This document shows, one piece after another, positions 23,701 to 26,700 of a stretch of 64,000 nucleotides of DNA. Source of the DNA: Archivesica marissinica. Taxonomy: Eukaryota > Mollusca > Bivalvia > Venerida > Vesicomyidae. Position numbers and translations under genes: made by a program. A model generated the notes under the pieces. It was not told the origin of the DNA and searched no databases. It worked only from the letters and a program-made list of their open reading frames with translations. Position 1 is the first letter of the stretch; each line of letters starts with the position of its first letter. The stretch is from contig CM026404.1 of assembly GCA_014843695.1 (NCBI GenBank), forward strand, positions 82,949,787-83,013,786, in the 5' to 3' direction.

Positions 23701-26700
23701 TAATTGAATTTGAATAAAGCTTAACATGTTCTTATATAGAATTCTTCATTTATTATATATAGTAGCATAGGTATTAATTTGGTGTACTAACTTAAGTCTC
23801 AACGGGAATGGTAGCGTGAACAGTGGACGAAAACAATAACTGATTGACAAGCATTTAATGAAGTGAATAGGGGAGATAACTCAATAAGTAAAACAGAGAG
23901 AGTTATGGTTCTTGAGCACTGCACTCTGCTTCATTGACCTGTATCACTGTTCTAATACTTTTTCTGTATTTTGTGATGTATGCATTGTTCAGTATGTATT
24001 ATATTGGGAAATAAAATATGTTTAAACTATCACTGTTTCAAGTGTCAGTTCATTTCAGTTTGCCAGTTTTGCTCCGGACAAGAATGCCCAGACCAACAAA
24101 CGGACGAACAATGAAAATGGACCAACAGACAAAATGGCAACTATCTGCTCTCCTTTTTGGGGATTTGGGGAGAATAAACTATTTATCACACTTGAAAGTA
24201 CCAACAATATGCACGTATGCGCTTGATAGCAAGGATGTATGTCTAGCCTCAAGTCAATGAGAGACATCGGTCAGTTACTACCCCTGAATACTCCCTAAAA
24301 GTAGATAGTTTGTATTAAGTGTTTTCCTCTGTTTTTATCGTTGTTTCCTTTGCACGACATGCTAGCAATTTTGTTTCACTATCGCTTCTTATGAGTATTA
24401 AATTACTATATCTCGACAGGTCTCATACATTATATGCAATGTGTACTTATTTGTAAAACAATGTTATCAGTTATTTAACACGATTTTGATAAAATCACAT
24501 TTATCATACCGCAACATCTGGTTAGGGAACAACAGTAAAAACAAAGGATTCTAACTAAACGGACCTATTCACATTTTAGAATAAATCAGACTTTATCTGC
24601 CAAGGGAGGTAATAGAATATTAGAGATGTTTCTCATTGGATGAATATACTAGATGTACTATACTGTAATACTGTAATACAGTAACCTGCCAATCACTACT
24701 AAAATCACTTTTGTGAACAGTATAGATCCTCACTGTTTGCTATTCGGATAGTGGAGCTAAAACACTTAGATGAATAGCAAACAATATAGATCCTGATCAG
24801 ATGTGGCGCTACAGGGCGCGGTTAATCTGGATCTATGTTGTTTGCACTATCCATGCAATTTAATCGGCAGGTTGAGGGTTAAGAAAAACAGGGGGAGGCA
24901 TAATACGATGGAAGTTATCGGGCCTCAACAATTTGAGGTCATCCACTTGATGCTGATGAAGACAAACTTACCTCAACGGGTACTTTCTTAAAGATGTCAA
25001 GCATTCGTATTCTTAGACATATCTGCTCTAGTGGTGCTCTCTGTATCTCTGTTGAACAAATACGTTACATACAATTGTATACGTTACAAACCCAGTATTA
25101 CATACAATTGTATACATTACAAACCCAGTATTACATACAATTGTATACTTTACAAACCCAGTATTACATACAATTGTATGTTACAAACCCAGTATTACAT
25201 ACAATTGTATACTTTACAAACCCAGTATTACATACAATTGTATACTACAAACCCAAACAACAAAAACAAACCCAAACAACAAAAACAAACCCAAACAACA
25301 AAACAAACCCAAACAACAAAATTACAAACCCAGTATTACATACAATTGTATATGTTACAAACCCAGTATTACATACAATTGTATATTTACAAACCCAGTA
25401 TTACATACAATTGAACACAAACCCAGTATTACATACAATTGTATACTTTACAAACCCAGTATTACATACAATTGTATACATTACAAACCCAGTATTACAT
25501 ACAATTGTATATGTTACAAACCCAGTATTACATACAATTGTATATGTTACAAACCCAGTATTACATACAATTGTATATGTTACAAACCCAGTATTACATA
25601 CAATTGTATACTTTACAAACCCAGTATTACATACAATTGTATATGTTACAAACCCAGTATTACATACAATTGTATACTTTACAAACCCAGTATTACATAC
25701 AATTGTATATGTTACAAACCCAGTATTACATACAATTGTATATGTTACAAACCCAGTATTACATACAATTGTATACTTTACAAACCCAGTATTACATACA
25801 ATTGTATACATTACAAACCCAGTATTACATACAATTGTATATGTTACAAACCCAGTATTACATACAATTGTATACTTTACAAACCCAGTATTACATACAA
25901 TTGTATATGTTACAAACCCAGTATTATATACAATTGTATACGTTACAAACCGAGTATCACACAAGTTCTGCAGTAAGGAAATACATCCTTTTTAACATTT
26001 TTAATGTACGGTACTTGGACATTGTTGCAAAATATATAATCCTATTTACGATTTAAACTTTATTTATTTTACAACGATTGCGAAGCAAGTTTTAACAACT
26101 TATATAAAGCACTCTTGTTGGCGCGGATGAAAGCGTATATGTGGTCATTCGTGTGGGAGGACACCGGAGTACCCGGAGAAAACCCACCTGTCCAATCTGG
26201 TGACCACCGTACCATCTCATATACTTTCCGGTCCGAGGATCGAACACGGGTCGCATTGGTGAGAAGCGAGCGAGCTAACTACTGCGCTAATCGGACGATA
26301 TTTGTCGTCTGCTACAATTATTTGAACTATTTATAGCCGATAACTTACCCAGCATGCAAAGAGTAAATAGATGTGACCCCTATCATAAATTTGCACATTT
26401 CCAATGATTATTTTTGGAGGCCTCCGTAGATAATATGCATGCTAGTGGCAGATAAAATCACTTTTGCAAACAGCATAGAGCCAGATCAGACTGTACGGAA
26501 TGTCATTTTTACATGCCATCTGATCTGGCTCTATGCTGTTTGCTATTCAGATAGTGGAGCTAAAACACTTGGCTGAATAGCAAACAACATAGATCCTGAT
26601 CAGACGTGGCGCTACGCCGCGGCTGATCGGGATCTATGTTGTTTGCAAATGTGATTATTTTTTTACACAGCAGGCAAAGGGTAAACAATTTGGTGTGACA

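Noticed and set aside
24018..24267. Overlapping 80- and 70-residue frames
   Set aside because: No domain, no splice logic with neighbours; starts in a retroelement tail.
24994..26056. Frames with [11 protein letters not shown] and TNPVLHTIV repeats
   Set aside because: 33-bp array in phase 0, next to a true exon on the other strand (24972-25048).
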